Below the pieces are notes generated by a model, which was given only the letters and a program-made list of their open reading frames with translations, ran no database searches and was not told the origin of the DNA. Made by a program: the position numbers and the translations under genes. From the NCBI RefSeq assembly GCF_037176765.1, contig NC_090025.1:164709822-164773821 (forward strand): a stretch of DNA of 64,000 nt. The letters run 5' to 3'. The stretch is from Anolis sagrei. Lineage: Eukaryota; Chordata; Lepidosauria; Squamata; Anolidae. Positions 35,301 through 44,489 of this stretch are shown here, piece after piece. Within the stretch, counting starts at the first letter, position 1; every line of letters starts with the position of its first letter.

Positions 35301-36971
35301 CAATAAAAGAAGCCTGCAAGTTGTTAAAATCTATATAAATAAAAATGTAATGTTCGTTCATGGGATTAACATAACTCAAAAACCACTGGACAAATTTACA
35401 CAAATTTTGCACACTATACCCCTAACAGACCAACAACTCATTAACCCCTCCCCCCCCCCCAAAAAACCAGCGGAAAGGCCTTAAAAAACCCAAAAAAGCT
35501 AAATGACGATACAGAAGAAAAGGGAAGGAAGAGGGAAGGGAGGATGGGAAGAAAGAAAGAAAGAAAGACAGAAAGAAAAAGAGGGATAGAAAGAAAGAAG
35601 GAAAGAGAGAAGGAAGCATGGAAGCAAAGAGCAAAGGAAGGAAAGAGTGAGAGAAGAAAGGAGAGAAAGAGGAAGGAAAAGAAAAAAGAAAAGAGGGAGC
35701 GAAGGAGGGAGGGAAAGAAGGAGAGAAAGAGAGAGAAGGAAAGAAGGAAAAGGGTAGAAAAGGAAGGAGAAGGAAAGAAGAAAATGGAAGGAGGGAGGGA
35801 AGGAAGGAAAGAGGGAGTGAAGGAAGGAGGGAAAGAAAGAAAGAGAGAGGGAAGGAAAGAGAGAAGGAAGGATGGAAGCAAAAAAGTGGAGGAAGGAAGG
35901 AAAAGGGTAGAGAAGGAAGGAAAGAGAGAAGGAAAGAAAAAAGGGAAGGAAGGAAAGAGGGAATGAAGGAAGGAGGGAAAGAAAGAGAGAAAGAGAGAGG
36001 GAAGAAAAAAGAGAAGGAAGGATGGAAGCAAAAAGTGAATGAAGGAAGGAAGGAAAAGGGTAGAGAAGGAAGGAAAGAGATGGAAAGAAAAAAGGGAAGG
36101 AAGGAAAGAGATTGAAAGAAAAAAGGGAAGGAAGGAAAGAGGGAGTGAAGGAGGGAGGGAAAGGAGAGAAAGAGAGAAGGAAGGAAGGAAAGAAGGAAAG
36201 AGAGCAGGAAGGATGGAAGCAAAAAGGGAAGGAAGAAAGGAAGGAAGGAAAGAGGTAGAGAAGGAAGGAAGGAGAGAAGGATAGAAAAAAAGGGAAGGAC
36301 CTGAGGCTGTTGGGAATTGTGGGAGCTGTCGCTGAAGTCCAAAACACCTGGAGGGCCCAAGTTGGCCCATGCATGAACTATCTTGACATACTAATTTGCA
36401 TATGGTTTCTGATTGGTCAGCCTCAACTTTCTAACATTCTTAAGTGGCTGAGGGGGGAAAGGAAGGGGCCCGAGGCTGTTGGGAATTGTGGGAGTTGGAG
36501 TCCAAAACAAGTGGAGGGCCCAAGTTGGCTCATACCTCTTCTACACTGTACCTGCGCCCACTCACAGCAACCGACCTGACAAGGAGTGCAAACTACAAAT
36601 CCCACGCTTCCACAGCAAGAGGCATGGACGTTTGAAAGTGGTGCCAACTCGCATTAATTCTACAGTGTAGATGCCCCGATAGGTTTCCCTTCCAAAGCAG
36701 AATCCAGCCCAAGCTGCTTCTTTCCCCGCCCTCCCAAAGGGTGTGTGTCTGTTCCAGCTGGGTCCCGGGCCGGCCTACCTCCCCGGCTGCCTTCCACCTG
36801 GATGTGAGGCCCTTGTTTGGAGACGATGACCCTCTCGCTCTTCCAGGTCCCGGCCCCGCGGATGCCCTCCAGCTCCCCTTCCAGGACATGCTGCAATTGG
36901 GCCAAAGCGGACCGCAGCCGGGCGCCCAAAGGCCGGGAAGCCCCCAACAAGAGCCCGCTCCTCGCCCACAT
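24182..36971 (-). CDS. GCAT: Glycine C-acetyltransferase (2-amino-3-ketobutyrate CoA ligase), mitochondrial
   Basis: A complete nine-exon gene encoding 418 residues (human 419). Coding exons on the minus strand: 36971-36779, 30978-30848, 29763-29662, 28618-28472, 28338-28184, 28035-27953, 26869-26698, 26139-26018, 24333-24182. All introns are GT-AG and all phases agree. The enzyme is a PLP-dependent alpha-oxoamine synthase of the mitochondrial matrix, converting 2-amino-3-ketobutyrate plus CoA to glycine and acetyl-CoA after threonine dehydrogenase. The N-terminus ([20 protein letters not shown]) is an Arg-rich import signal. Landmarks: [16 protein letters not shown] early in exon 2; Asp230 and His233 in [10 protein letters not shown] (cofactor contacts); Lys264 in [10 protein letters not shown], the Schiff-base lysine; the C-terminus [20 protein letters not shown]. 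Nothing is broken. Substitutions relative to human are conservative, for example [10 protein letters not shown] for human YPSCYDANAG. Intron 1 (5.8 kb) holds most of the repeats, including a long GGAA array. Confidence 0.97.
24366..24458. repeat. Short foldback repeat beside the GCAT exon 9 acceptor
   Basis: GGGTTGTTGTAGGTTTTTAG and its inverse AAACCTACAACCACCCAGTG form a hairpin-like copy of the GAAGGCTTTCATGGC dispersed repeat. It ends about 30 bp upstream of the 3' splice site of exon 9, so it borders or overlaps the branch-point region of intron 8. Confidence 0.6.
25590..25690. repeat. MITE end in GCAT intron 8
   Basis: The stretch ATTCGACTTAAGAACAAACC ... GTTCGTAACTTGGGGACTGC ends like the reverse of a Tigger-like terminus (GCAGTCCCCAAGTTACGAAC). 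A (TC)n run precedes it at about 25547-25569. Only one end is clear. Confidence 0.4.
26325..26600. repeat. (AAT)n microsatellite and LINE-type tail in GCAT intron 7
   Basis: An (ATA)n run at about 26326-26366 is followed at about 26520-26600 by a reversed LINE/SINE tail (TTATATTCCATCCTACTCCC ... GAGGGGACTCAGAGTGG). It is intronic and non-coding. Confidence 0.6.
28685..28905. mobile_element. Palindromic MITE in GCAT intron 3
   Basis: GGCTGCATCTACACTCTTGA at the left and CATTCTACAATGTTGATGC at the right are imperfect inverted ends. Between them, CCATGGCTCAATG and ACTGAGCCATGACGG mirror each other. Related copies lie at about 46060-46275 and 47310-47495, and a right half at 36580-36675. Confidence 0.6.
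30250..30800. repeat. LINE-type tail and old repeat in GCAT intron 2
   Basis: CACCCTGAGTCCCTTCAGGG ... ATATAAATAAAG at about 30420-30465 is a plus-strand LINE-type tail. At about 30625-30720 is an older repeat (ACTCCAGTGCAACC ... TTCTGCCACAAGATGG ... GGAGGACCTAGAGATT). A relative of the older repeat at 44500-45420 is interrupted by an L2-like piece and a MITE. Confidence 0.5.
31022..32209. other. GCAT intron 1, unassigned part
   Basis: No exon is expected or seen here. The sequence has no repeat I can name with confidence. The 5' boundary of the transcript is far away at 36971. Confidence 0.45.
32210..32770 (+). repeat. Two approximately 110-bp direct repeats in GCAT intron 1
   Basis: About 32210-32320 and 32660-32770 are nearly identical (GTGAATTGTTTTGAAACTTG, then CAGGCCTGCAGTT, then TCATGCACATAGGCCTTAAA). 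They are separated by about 340 bp that include a CCAATAAAAAGCCCAG stretch. This may be an internal duplication in an unnamed repeat or the ends of an element. I could not match it to a family. Confidence 0.55.
33232..33669. mobile_element. hAT-type MITE in GCAT intron 1
   Basis: It begins CAATAGTTTCCAACCTGTGG and ends GGTTGGAACCACTG. Sequence and length match the copy at 22518-22946. I see no matching 8-bp duplication here, so one flank may have changed. Confidence 0.75.
33965..34095 (-). mobile_element. Sauria-type SINE fragment
   Basis: AAAAGTTTCCCCTTCACATTAAGACTAGTC, then a G run, then TCTCCATTTCTAAGCCAAAG and GAGCCGGTGTTGTCCACAG. This is the reversed 3' half of the Sauria tRNA SINE. The G run (about 34014-34031) replaces the usual short G stretch. 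Confidence 0.75.
34640..34908 (-). mobile_element. Sauria-type tRNA SINE
   Basis: The reversed SINE is recognised by GTGGCCGGCATAACTGCATAG, GATCTACTCACATTTGCCTG, AACTGCTAGGTTGGCAG and the tRNA-derived head (box B complement GATTCGAACCACC, then TTTAACCCGCTGCGTCACC). It lies within GCAT intron 1. Confidence 0.85.
35330..35500 (+). mobile_element. Helitron 5' end
   Basis: It begins TCTATATAAATAAAAATGTA after an A at 35329 and continues AACATAACTCAAAAACCACTGGAC, as in the complete Helitron at 20767-21070. No CTAG terminus is evident before the purine array that follows, so the 3' end is missing or displaced. Confidence 0.7.
35500..36300. repeat. 800-bp polypurine (GGAA)n array in GCAT intron 1
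   Basis: The plus strand is almost entirely A/G, mostly GGAA, GAAA and GGGA units with GGATGGAAGC interruptions. On the GCAT transcript this is a long polypyrimidine run. It ends about 480 nt from the exon 1 splice donor. Overlapping open frames of about 300 codons on the minus strand (Phe/Leu/Ser/Pro-rich) are repeat artefacts. Confidence 0.9.
36297..36545. mobile_element. Two hAT MITE right ends in tandem
   Basis: Two copies of GAGGCTGTTGGGAATTGTGG ... GTCCAAAACA...GTGGAGGGCCCAAGTTGG occur at about 36302-36374 and 36472-36535. They are the reverse of the CAGGCATGGGCAAACTTGGG family. Only right halves are present, next to GCAT exon 1. Confidence 0.65.
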
Positions 36972-37090
36972 GCCTCCTCCTCGCTTCTCGGATCAGAAAG
37001 AACGGGCGAGAGTCGTGGGACAGGCTGCACCCAATCAGAAAGCGGAGGCGGGTCCCGCCGCAGCCAATCAGCGGCGGTGTTTAATTTAAA
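36972..37090 (-). promoter_or_regulatory. GCAT proximal promoter, CpG-rich with two CCAAT boxes
   Basis: Directly upstream of the GCAT start the sequence is GC- and CpG-rich, with no TATA box. Two CCAATCAG motifs on the plus strand (37031-37038 and 37064-37071), 33 bp apart, are NF-Y-type sites read in reverse with respect to GCAT. A GC box-like GGAGGCGGG lies between them. This fits a housekeeping-type promoter. The start site itself cannot be placed. Confidence 0.6.
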
Positions 37091-37149
37091 GTGACAGGTA
37101 AAAAAAGCCTACGAAAGCACTTGTTTTGGTGGTGGGCATGTGTATTTAA

Positions 37150-37660
37150 GCAGATATACAGCTTAATGGTGTAACATTAGAAAATGTTGACCATTTCCGT
37201 TACCTTGGCAGCCACCTCTTCACAAAAGTCAACATTGACACTGAAATACAACACCGTCTGAGCTCTGCGAGTGCAGTTTTTTTCCAAATGAAGCAGAGAG
37301 TCATTTGAAGAGTTTGCTCCAGGCACAGTCAGCCCATTGTATGCTAATCAAGGTGGTCAGTTGAAATATTCACACCTAGCCCACTGACAAAAGTCCTTTG
37401 TCTCACCCTGGTCATTCCACAGATATATAAACCCTTTTTTCCCAGTTCCAACAGACCTCACCTCTGAGGATGCTTGCCATAGATGCAGGCGAAACGTCAG
37501 GAGAAATGCCTCTAGAACATGGCCATATAGCCCAAAAAAACCCACAAGAACGAAGCAGAGAGTGTTTGAGGACCGGGACATCCATAGGGAGACCAAGGTG
37601 CTTTTTTATAAAACTATTATCCTCACAACGCTGCTATATGCCTGCGAGACGTGGACTGGT
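37150..37660 (+). mobile_element. Non-LTR retrotransposon RT fragment, interrupted
   Basis: The frame VDHFRYLGSHLFTKVNIDTE (about 37175-37290) resumes after an insertion as FEDRDIHRETKVLFYKTIIL and TTLLYACETWTG (about 37562-37655). This is the C-terminal part of a LINE reverse transcriptase ('YLGS...TLLYGCETWT'), possibly R4- or RTE-like. It has been split by the repeat at 37309-37551. Confidence 0.7.
37309..37551. mobile_element. Dispersed repeat inserted with approximately 18-bp target duplication
   Basis: This copy of the GAAGGCTTTCATGGC family is bounded by GAAGCAGAGAGTCATTTGA (37290-37308) and GAAGCAGAGAGTGTTTGA (37552-37569), nearly identical copies of the LINE sequence it entered. The interior holds ACAGATATATAAACCC and the conserved GATGCAGGCGAAACGTCAGG block. 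Confidence 0.7.
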
Positions 37661-37873
37661 GCTATTCACAGACACCTCCAAGGTCATGTGGCCAGCATGA
37701 CTGCATGGAGTGAGGTTACCTTCCTGCAGAAACAGTACTCATACTTGCATGTTTCAAACTGCTAGGTTGGCAGGAGCTGGGCTAACAGCGGGAGCTCACC
37801 CTGCTCCAAGGTTCGAACCGCCAACCTTTCGATCAGCAAGTTCAGCAACTCAGCAGTTTAACCCGCTGCACCA
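37661..37873 (-). mobile_element. Sauria-type tRNA SINE
   Basis: The reversed SINE shows GGTCATGTGGCCAGCATGAC, AACTGCTAGGTTGGCAGG and the head with the box B complement GGTTCGAACCGCC and TTTAACCCGCTGCACC. It abuts the LINE fragment directly. Confidence 0.85.
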
Positions 37874-38239
37874 TTAAGCAGGAAATAACACTTTCAAACA
37901 TGAAACAGATTCTTTTCTCAAATTTTGTTAGATAGTGTAATGAATGTGTATACACACACAAACATCCTTTATTTTATCCACACCCCTCTCTCTCAAAGGG
38001 GACTCAGGGCAGCTTACAACAAAAATACAATCTACATAGTAATAATCAGCAACTAAAGCAACACAGATCAAGAAATCATAGTACAATAACAAAAGTGAAG
38101 GAGACTTCAAGGGTCTTTGAGTGAAATTAAGCAAGGGGCCTTGAATGAAGTTAACAGCAAAAGAGAAATATACCCTTTCTCTGTAGAAAAATAGCAATAT
38201 GGAAGAAAATGTTTTTCTGTGTTGGGAAGTTTGGTCCAA

Positions 38240-39110
38240 TTCTATTGTTGGTGGGGTTTGGAATGCTCTTTGATTGTAGGTTAACTATAAATCCCAGCAA
38301 CTACAGCTCCCAAATATCAAGGTCTATTTTCCCCAAATTTCTCCAGTGTTTACATTTGGGCATATTAAGTATTCATGCCAAGTTTGGTCTAGATCCATCA
38401 ATGTTTGAGTCCACAGTGTTCCCTGGATGTAGGTGAACTACAACTCCCAAACTCAAGGTCAATGCCCACCAAACACTTCCAGTATTTCCTGTTGGTCATG
38501 GGAGTTCTGTATGCCACGTTTGGTTCAATTCCATCATTGGTGAAATTCAGAATGCTCTTTGATTGTAGATGAACTATAGATCCCAGCGACTACAAGTCCC
38601 AAATGACAAAATCAATAACCCCCATCCAGGCCCGTAGCCAGGATTTCGATTCGGGGGGGGGGGGGGGCTGAGTTTGTTTCAGGGGGGGGGGGGGGCTGAG
38701 TCTGAGTGAAAGAGGGTCTACCCTAGCAAACCCTTTGTATTATTACTCCAATACCCCCATGCATATGGAATATATTGAGTATGGTGATCAGATCATGATA
38801 TGAATAAACATAACAGTTTAAATAATGCACCAGTAAGGCCTTTTCGCGAACCATCATGAGAATTTCGGGGGGGGGGGGGGGCTGCCCCCACCTAACCCCA
38901 CCAGTATTCAAATTTGGATGTATTGGGTATTTGTGCCAAATTTGGTCTAGTAAATGAAAATACATCCTGCATATTGGATATTTACATTATAATTCATAAC
39001 TAGCAAAATTACAGGTATGAAGTAGCAATGAAAATAATGAGGAACTGAGAAAACATGAAGAACTATATTAAGGGGTCGCGGCATCCGTAGGTTGAGAAAC
39101 ACTGATTGAG
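38240..39110 (+). mobile_element. hAT-type element remnant with nested insertion
   Basis: The repeated phrases GAATGCTCTTTGATTGTAGG, CAACTCCCAAACTCAAGGTC and GCCAAGTTTGGTCTAG, followed by GGGGTCGCGGCATCCGTAGGTTGAGAAACACTG at the end, match a common lizard hAT-type element in which short internal units are repeated. It is split at about 38631 by a second element that runs to about 38890. Confidence 0.55.
38631..38890. mobile_element. Inserted element with poly-G runs
   Basis: GGCCCGTAGCCAGGATTTCG at the left, and three G runs of 14 or more at about 38655, 38682 and 38869, mark an element set inside the hAT remnant. Host sequence (CCCCCATCC ... CCTAACCCC) continues on both sides. The family is not assigned. 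Confidence 0.5.
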
Positions 39111-39155
39111 AAATGCTGCTTTAACACATTGAGCCACCGAGGGCTCCTAGTGCAG

Positions 39156-39273
39156 GGCCCTTCCACACAGTCATATAACCCAGAAATATCAAGACAGATA
39201 ATCTACAATACCAATGCTGAACTATCTGAGTCCACACTGCCATATACCCCAGTTCAGCTGTGTGGAAGGGGCC
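39156..39273. mobile_element. Palindromic MITE, GGCCCTTCCACACAGC family
   Basis: Ends are GGGCCCTTCCACACAG and CTGTGTGGAAGGGGCC, inverted. The interior includes CACACTGCCATATACCCCAG. It belongs to the same family as the copy at 4013-4162. Confidence 0.8.
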
Positions 39274-39887
39274 AAAGATGCACTGCCAGAGGAATCAGAA
39301 ACAATGCAGGGAAACCTGGGAGTGGCTGATGGGTTGGTTGCGAGTCTGGGGCAGCCACCAGGGCTTGTGGTTAGAAAGCCTGCTAGACAGGTATGGCCAC
39401 CTACTATCTTGAAGAAACAAAACAAAACAACCTATCCCTATACAATAGCACAGGCTGAGTATCTCTTAACTGGATATCAGAAAAATTCCAAAATCATCCT
39501 CGTGCGTGGCTGAGAGCATTATTGGTTCTGATTATTTAATGTATGCAGGTTCTATTTCATGCACAAAGTTCTTGTAATATTGTTTATAAAATCACTTTCA
39601 TGCTATCTGTGTCTGCTATTGATGTAAAAGCTGAGCAGTGAAGAAAAACGATAGAAAAAAAATCAATACCTCTATCTACATTGCCATATCATACAGAAAC
39701 TGCAGAAGTGTAGACCAGGCTTGGGCCAACTTGGGCTCTCCTTCCAGGTGTTTTGGACTTCCACTTCCACAATTCCTAACAGCCCCAGGCCCCTCCCCCC
39801 CCCCCCCCCCCCAGCCACATAAGCGTATAATGAAGTTCAACGCAATTAATGCATTACCTAGAAGTGTAGATCAGGCCCAATTAAGGT

Positions 39888-40147
39888 GAGATGTGATACT
39901 GAAGGAGAGGAGATTCCATCTGAACATGAGGAAGAACTTCCTGACTGTGAGAGCCGTTCAGCAGTGGAACTCTCTGCCCCGGAGTGTGGTGGAGGCTCCT
40001 TCTTTGGAAGCTTTTAAGCAGAGGCTGGATGGCCATCTGTCAGGGGTGATTTGAATGCAATATTCCTGCTTCTTGGCAGGGGGTTGGACTGGATGGCCCA
40101 TGAGGTCTCTTCCAACTCTTTGATTCTATGATTCTATGATTCTATGA
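39888..40147 (+). mobile_element. CR1 LINE, 3' end
   Basis: The copy is well preserved: GAGGAGATTCCATCTGAACA, GCCGTTCAGCAGTGGAACTC, CGGAGTGTGGTGGAGGCTCC, GGGTTGGACTGGATGGCCC and a terminal ATTCTATG repeat of about three units. The sequence is closer to the CR1 consensus than the copies at 4635 and 8258, so it is probably younger. Confidence 0.9.
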
Positions 40148-40334
40148 GAATTCTGTTGATACCATAAGATCATGGATACCCCATTAGGGAATAATTACTT
40201 CAATTGTTAATCAGGGTGAAGACTGCAGTCAAGAAATTAGAAGAAGTTTAGGACTTAGAAGGGCAGCCATGAAGGAACTGGACAAGATCTTGAAGTATCA
40301 GTGAAGACTAAAGCTTGATTCGTTCATGCCACTT

Positions 40335-40688
40335 TATTAATTCATGTACTTCAAACGCATCATTAAAAGACACGACTCAGTAGACAAAGGATTCCTCCAG
40401 GCAGAAGTCAGCCAGGCCTTGAAGCTCCAAGCCTTTGCAATGCTAATCAAGGTGATTAATTGCAACATTCACACTTGTCTCCATCAAACAAAAGTTCTTT
40501 CTCCCACCTGGACCTTCAACAGATATATAAACCTCCCTTGTCTAGTTTCCAGTATACCTCACAACCTCTGAGGATGCCTGCCATAGATGTGAGTGAAACA
40601 TCAGGAGAGAATGCTTCTGGAACATGCCCATACAGCCCAGAAAACTCACAGGAACCCAGTGATTCCGGCTATAAAAGCCTTCGATAAC
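40335..40688 (+). mobile_element. Longest copy of the GAAACATCAGGAGAGAATGC dispersed repeat
   Basis: It reads GGATTCCTCCAGGCAGAAGTC, AATCAAGGTGATTAATTGC, CAACAGATATATAAACCTCCC, CTCTGAGGATGCCTGCC, and ends GGCTATAAAAGCCTTCGATAAC. The block ATGCCTGCCATAGATG to the end is the part shared with all the shorter copies. Confidence 0.7.
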
Positions 40689-40833
40689 ACAAAGTCAATG
40701 ATGCTTGGAAAGGTAGACAACATTGGGGAAAAAGGAAGACAGCATTCCAAATGAATAGATTCAAACAAACAAAGAAGACACAGCCTTGAGTTTGTGAGAC
40801 CTGAGCAGGGCTATTGAGGATTGAGGCCTCTCT

Positions 40834-40952
40834 GGCCCCTTCCACACAACACATTTTCTGCTTAATATGGCAGTGTGGACTCCATTCAAAGCAGATTTTG
40901 TAGGATTTTCTGCTTTGATATTCTGGAATATAGGGCTGTGTGGAAGGGCCCT
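40834..40952. mobile_element. Palindromic MITE
   Basis: Inverted ends are GGCCCCTTCCACACAAC and GGCTGTGTGGAAGGGCCC. It belongs to the same family as 4013-4162. Confidence 0.8.
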
Positions 40953-41410
40953 CACAGGGACAATTTAAGTCAAAATCAACTGAAAGTAATAATAGCAACA
41001 AATGTGTATAAGATATATATGATGCATAAATGCATTTCATGTTTAGGGTTCCATATCCATTATGACTATACAAATATTCCAAAATCAGAAGAAAAAACAT
41101 CCAAAATCCTTCTGGTCCTAAGCATTTTGATTAATATCAGAACCAGGAAATGTGACATTTTGGAACTAAATTCAAAAACATAGCTGAAAAGGAGGGGAGA
41201 GGAGGAAGGACTCTAGTGATGACTAATTTGTTTTGGAATGAGCTTTTGTGGCTTTCAACTCACCCTTCCAGATGTAGTGGCTGTGCTGATAGAGTGGGGT
41301 AGTATTCTATGAGTTGTTACTCCAAAATAGTTTTCCAAGTCCTGAAACCAGTCCAAAATGCAAGCAACAAAAGAAAACCCATACCCCTTTCTGTCTTTTC
41401 ATCCAATGAA

Positions 41411-41548
41411 GGCCCCTTCCACACAGCTGTATAAAATCCAAATTGAACTGGATTATATGGCAGTGTGGACTCATATAATCCAGTTCAGAGCAGATAGTGT
41501 GGATTATCTGCCTTGGTATTCTGGGTTATATGGCTGTGTGGAAAGACC
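41411..41548. mobile_element. Palindromic MITE
   Basis: Inverted ends are GGCCCCTTCCACACAGCTG and ATGGCTGTGTGGAAAGACC. The interior includes GGATTATATGGCAGTGTGGACTC. Same family as above. Confidence 0.8.
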
Positions 41549-41639
41549 AATAATGTTACTGAAATGGAACAATTTAAAACAGCTGCAGATAGTGAGACCT
41601 GAGCCGCAGATAGCTGGAACATGGGACCGGGAGCCAACC

Positions 41640-42106
41640 CCATTAGGTGGTGATTGGCACTGGAGCTTTGAGAGTTTGTGTCCTTGGCAAGTGATAGGAG
41701 GCCTAATCCAACAAAATGAAGCTTACCAAGTTGGAGAAAAGCCACCAAAATCTTTATTAAAGTTAGCTGAAGTGATGCTAGCCTGCGGTAATCCTCCAAA
41801 AGTAAGCTGAGATACAAACACAGTGAAACATGCATTTTTATACATTTCAGATTCAAAGTTCCCGCCGCCCCTAGCTGAACCCAGCTTTGCCATGATTGGT
41901 TGACCGAGCATGACATCAGTGGGGACTCCCTGCGGAGGTGGGAGTTCAGTGCACCTCAGCCAATGGGAGAGCGCTGGCCGCCTCTGATGCAGATTTCCCT
42001 CTGTCCAATGGTTGGAGAGGGGAGGCAGGCTCCAGAACAATAACTGAAGAAGTGACTTGTAATGGGATTAAATATCCCTGGCATGAGAAACACAATGGAC
42101 CTAACA
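41640..42106 (-). mobile_element. Possible solo LTR, minus orientation
   Basis: On the minus strand the stretch starts TGTTAGGTCC and carries several CCAAT boxes. It then has a TATA-like TGTATAAAAATGC (about 41835-41850), AATAAAG at about 41753 and a U5-like end. This order resembles a retroviral-type LTR. No paired LTR, primer-binding site or internal gene is recognised, and both ends are uncertain. It is treated as an old fragment. Confidence 0.4.
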
Positions 42107-43565
42107 GGTCCCTGGAACCTTTAATGTCATCTAGATGATAATCTTGATTGAGTCTAGTGCCCATGGCGCTGGAGTCTGTTCATCTTCTGCAGAAAATACT
42201 GTCCATCCTTGTAGGAAATACGTGTTCGATTGCTGAGAATAAGAAAGGGGAAATGATTCTTCTTTGGAAAAACAGTGTCATGGTTTCTGCAAACTCCATA
42301 CCAACTGGTAAATGTCACATATTGTCCAAGCAGCAACACAATGGATAGTTGGTCCTCAGGGCTCCGGTTGTCCTTTGTATCACCTGGGTCTATGGGTTGC
42401 ATTGAGGTAGCTGATTGGATCCAATCATGTGCAAAATGAAGCCTGGTAAGAGTTTGGGAGATCTTCCTAGGACAGGAAAATGTAGATGAAAGACCTCCAC
42501 AAGGCTAAGCTGGCATCTTCTCCAATAATTTGATAAAGAGATATAAAAGTATAGACAAGATTATATATATACACACACATAAAGGGGGCCATAGTTACAG
42601 GGGGAGACGGGGGCGACGCCCACAATTGGAAACCCGATCCCCATGGGTTGGGGTCTACACACAGATTGGGGCACATGAGGCTTGTGAGCGGCTTCTATGT
42701 CCCTCAGGTTTCTCATGGGGAAGAAAAAGAAAAGAAAAGGAAGGAATAAATGCTTGAGAGGGAAGGGATGTACATGAGGGTCCCATGGACGAAGTGAACC
42801 CTGTAATGGATGAACTTGGGTCCATGGGGAGGAAATGTACACAAAGGGTCAGTGGGTCTGTGTGGGACCTCGAGGGTCCCCATCCCACAAGTTGTGGGAT
42901 AAGGTATTGGCGCAAGGGTAGGGATTATGGGTTAGGTAGTCAGGGAAGGAGGAAGGTTATAGGGTTTAGTGTGGGGTTTCCAGGAGAACCAGAGTCCCTG
43001 GAGGGTTGGAATTTAGGCTGATGGGTTTAAAAGGTCGAGAGAGAGTTTGAGGCCAAAGATACCAGGGGAGGAACAACGGGTTTCAGTATCCGCGGTTTAA
43101 AGCGACGCAGTTCCTGGGGCCCAGTGGAGGTAAGATTAGGTTAATGGGGTTTATGGGTGATAGGTAGTCGGTGTTGGGGTGCAGAGTCTGTCCTGGGTCT
43201 TGGATGGCTCCAAGTCCTGGCCTTCTTCAGCTGGAATGACCAAGTGGTTTGAAAATAATGGTGGGAAAAGAGAGAGACATAGAAAGTTCATAGAAAGTTT
43301 TGACTTCTTTATTAAAAATTAGGATTAGGCTGGGTAGTTCCCTAGGTTACTGGTGGCTGCTGCTGGGCCCTTCCAGACCAAGGGTGGCTGCCAGTAATTC
43401 ATTGATGTGAGTGCTGAAGCAAGGAGGATCTGCAAAACTCTCCCCCGCAGGTCAAGGTGGTATCAATTCATTAATTTGACTGGGGGGGGGGGGGGTCTCT
43501 TTTGGGCTGGGTAACATTACTAAGAAGCAGGCAAGGCATCAAAGGTAGATTGTATTTGTGTTATA
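42107..43565. other. Intergenic, GC-rich patches, no gene recognised
   Basis: The GGGGGAGACGGGGGCGACGC stretch near 42600, and several short frames, suggest an unusual origin. None shows a known domain, and I cannot assign the region to an element. Confidence 0.4.
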
Positions 43566-43886
43566 CAGTAGAGTCTCACTTATCCAACCTTCACTCATCC
43601 AACTTTTTGTTTTATCCAATGTAGTCTGCCTTCCGCCCGGATCCACAGCTGTTTCATTACATTGTAATGTTTTGGTGCTAAATTTGTAAATACAGTAATT
43701 ATTACATAACGTTACCGTGTATTGAAATGCTTTTTTCTGTCTATTTTGTTTTGATGGTTAATTTGTAAAATCATAACATAATTTGATTTTTAATAGGCTT
43801 TTCCTTAATCTCTCCTTATTATCCAACTTTTTCGCTTATTCAACATTCTTCTGGCCCGTTTATGTTGGATATGGGAGACTTTACTG
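43566..43886. mobile_element. pogo/Tigger-type MITE with TA duplication
   Basis: The 321-bp element begins CAGTAGAGTCTCACTTATCC and ends GATATGGGAGACTTTACTG, inverted ends with the Tigger-like 'TCTCACTTATCCAAC' core. TA flanks both sides (43564-43565 and 43887-43888). No transposase is present. Confidence 0.8.
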
Positions 43887-44489
43887 TATATTAATATTGT
43901 TTTTGCTTTTTTGGCTAAGAAATATCTAAAAGTCTTTAAGGGGATTTACAAACTCACTGCTACCTTACCCAAGAACAATGTAGTTTAGGTCTCTGAGAAA
44001 GAATGGTGTGGGAGATAGAATCAGGGTGGCAAGGCACAGAGCAAATTCTGTAAAATCATGAGGACAGGAGCTACAGCGTAAAGCAGTTGCCCTCATGTGG
44101 CAGATCTTGGAGATGCAGCAGTTTTAAAATAAAATCCATTATATCCAGCCCTCCGCATTTGCAGAGTTCAGTTTATTTTTATACCTTGTCCTTCTCAACC
44201 CCAAAGGGGAATCAGAGCGGCCTTGCAAAGGCAACAATTCCATGCCACATATAGATATCGATAAATAAACAAATGCATTAAAATCGGAACAATTGAAACA
44301 TTAAACATTAAGACATCAATTAAAATCACACAATCCAAATCATACTCAGAGCCAGTCCAAGTTGTCATTACGCCATTTTGTAATCTTATTGCATTGCTCC
44401 AATTTACTGTCCAAAAGCTTGGTCCCAAAGCTATGTTTTTAGTTTTTTTTCCTGAAGGTCAGGAGGGAGAGGGTTGGATTTGATTAATT

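Noticed and set aside
35422-36374. Overlapping open frames of about 300 codons on the minus strand, rich in Phe, Leu, Ser and Pro
   Set aside because: They are translations of a stop-poor CCTT/TTCC repeat in several frames at once, with no domain and no conservation signal.
36593-37030. 145-codon minus-strand frame overlapping GCAT exon 1 with an upstream ATG
   Set aside because: It is in a different frame from the conserved GCAT N-terminus ([18 protein letters not shown]) and has no homology of its own.
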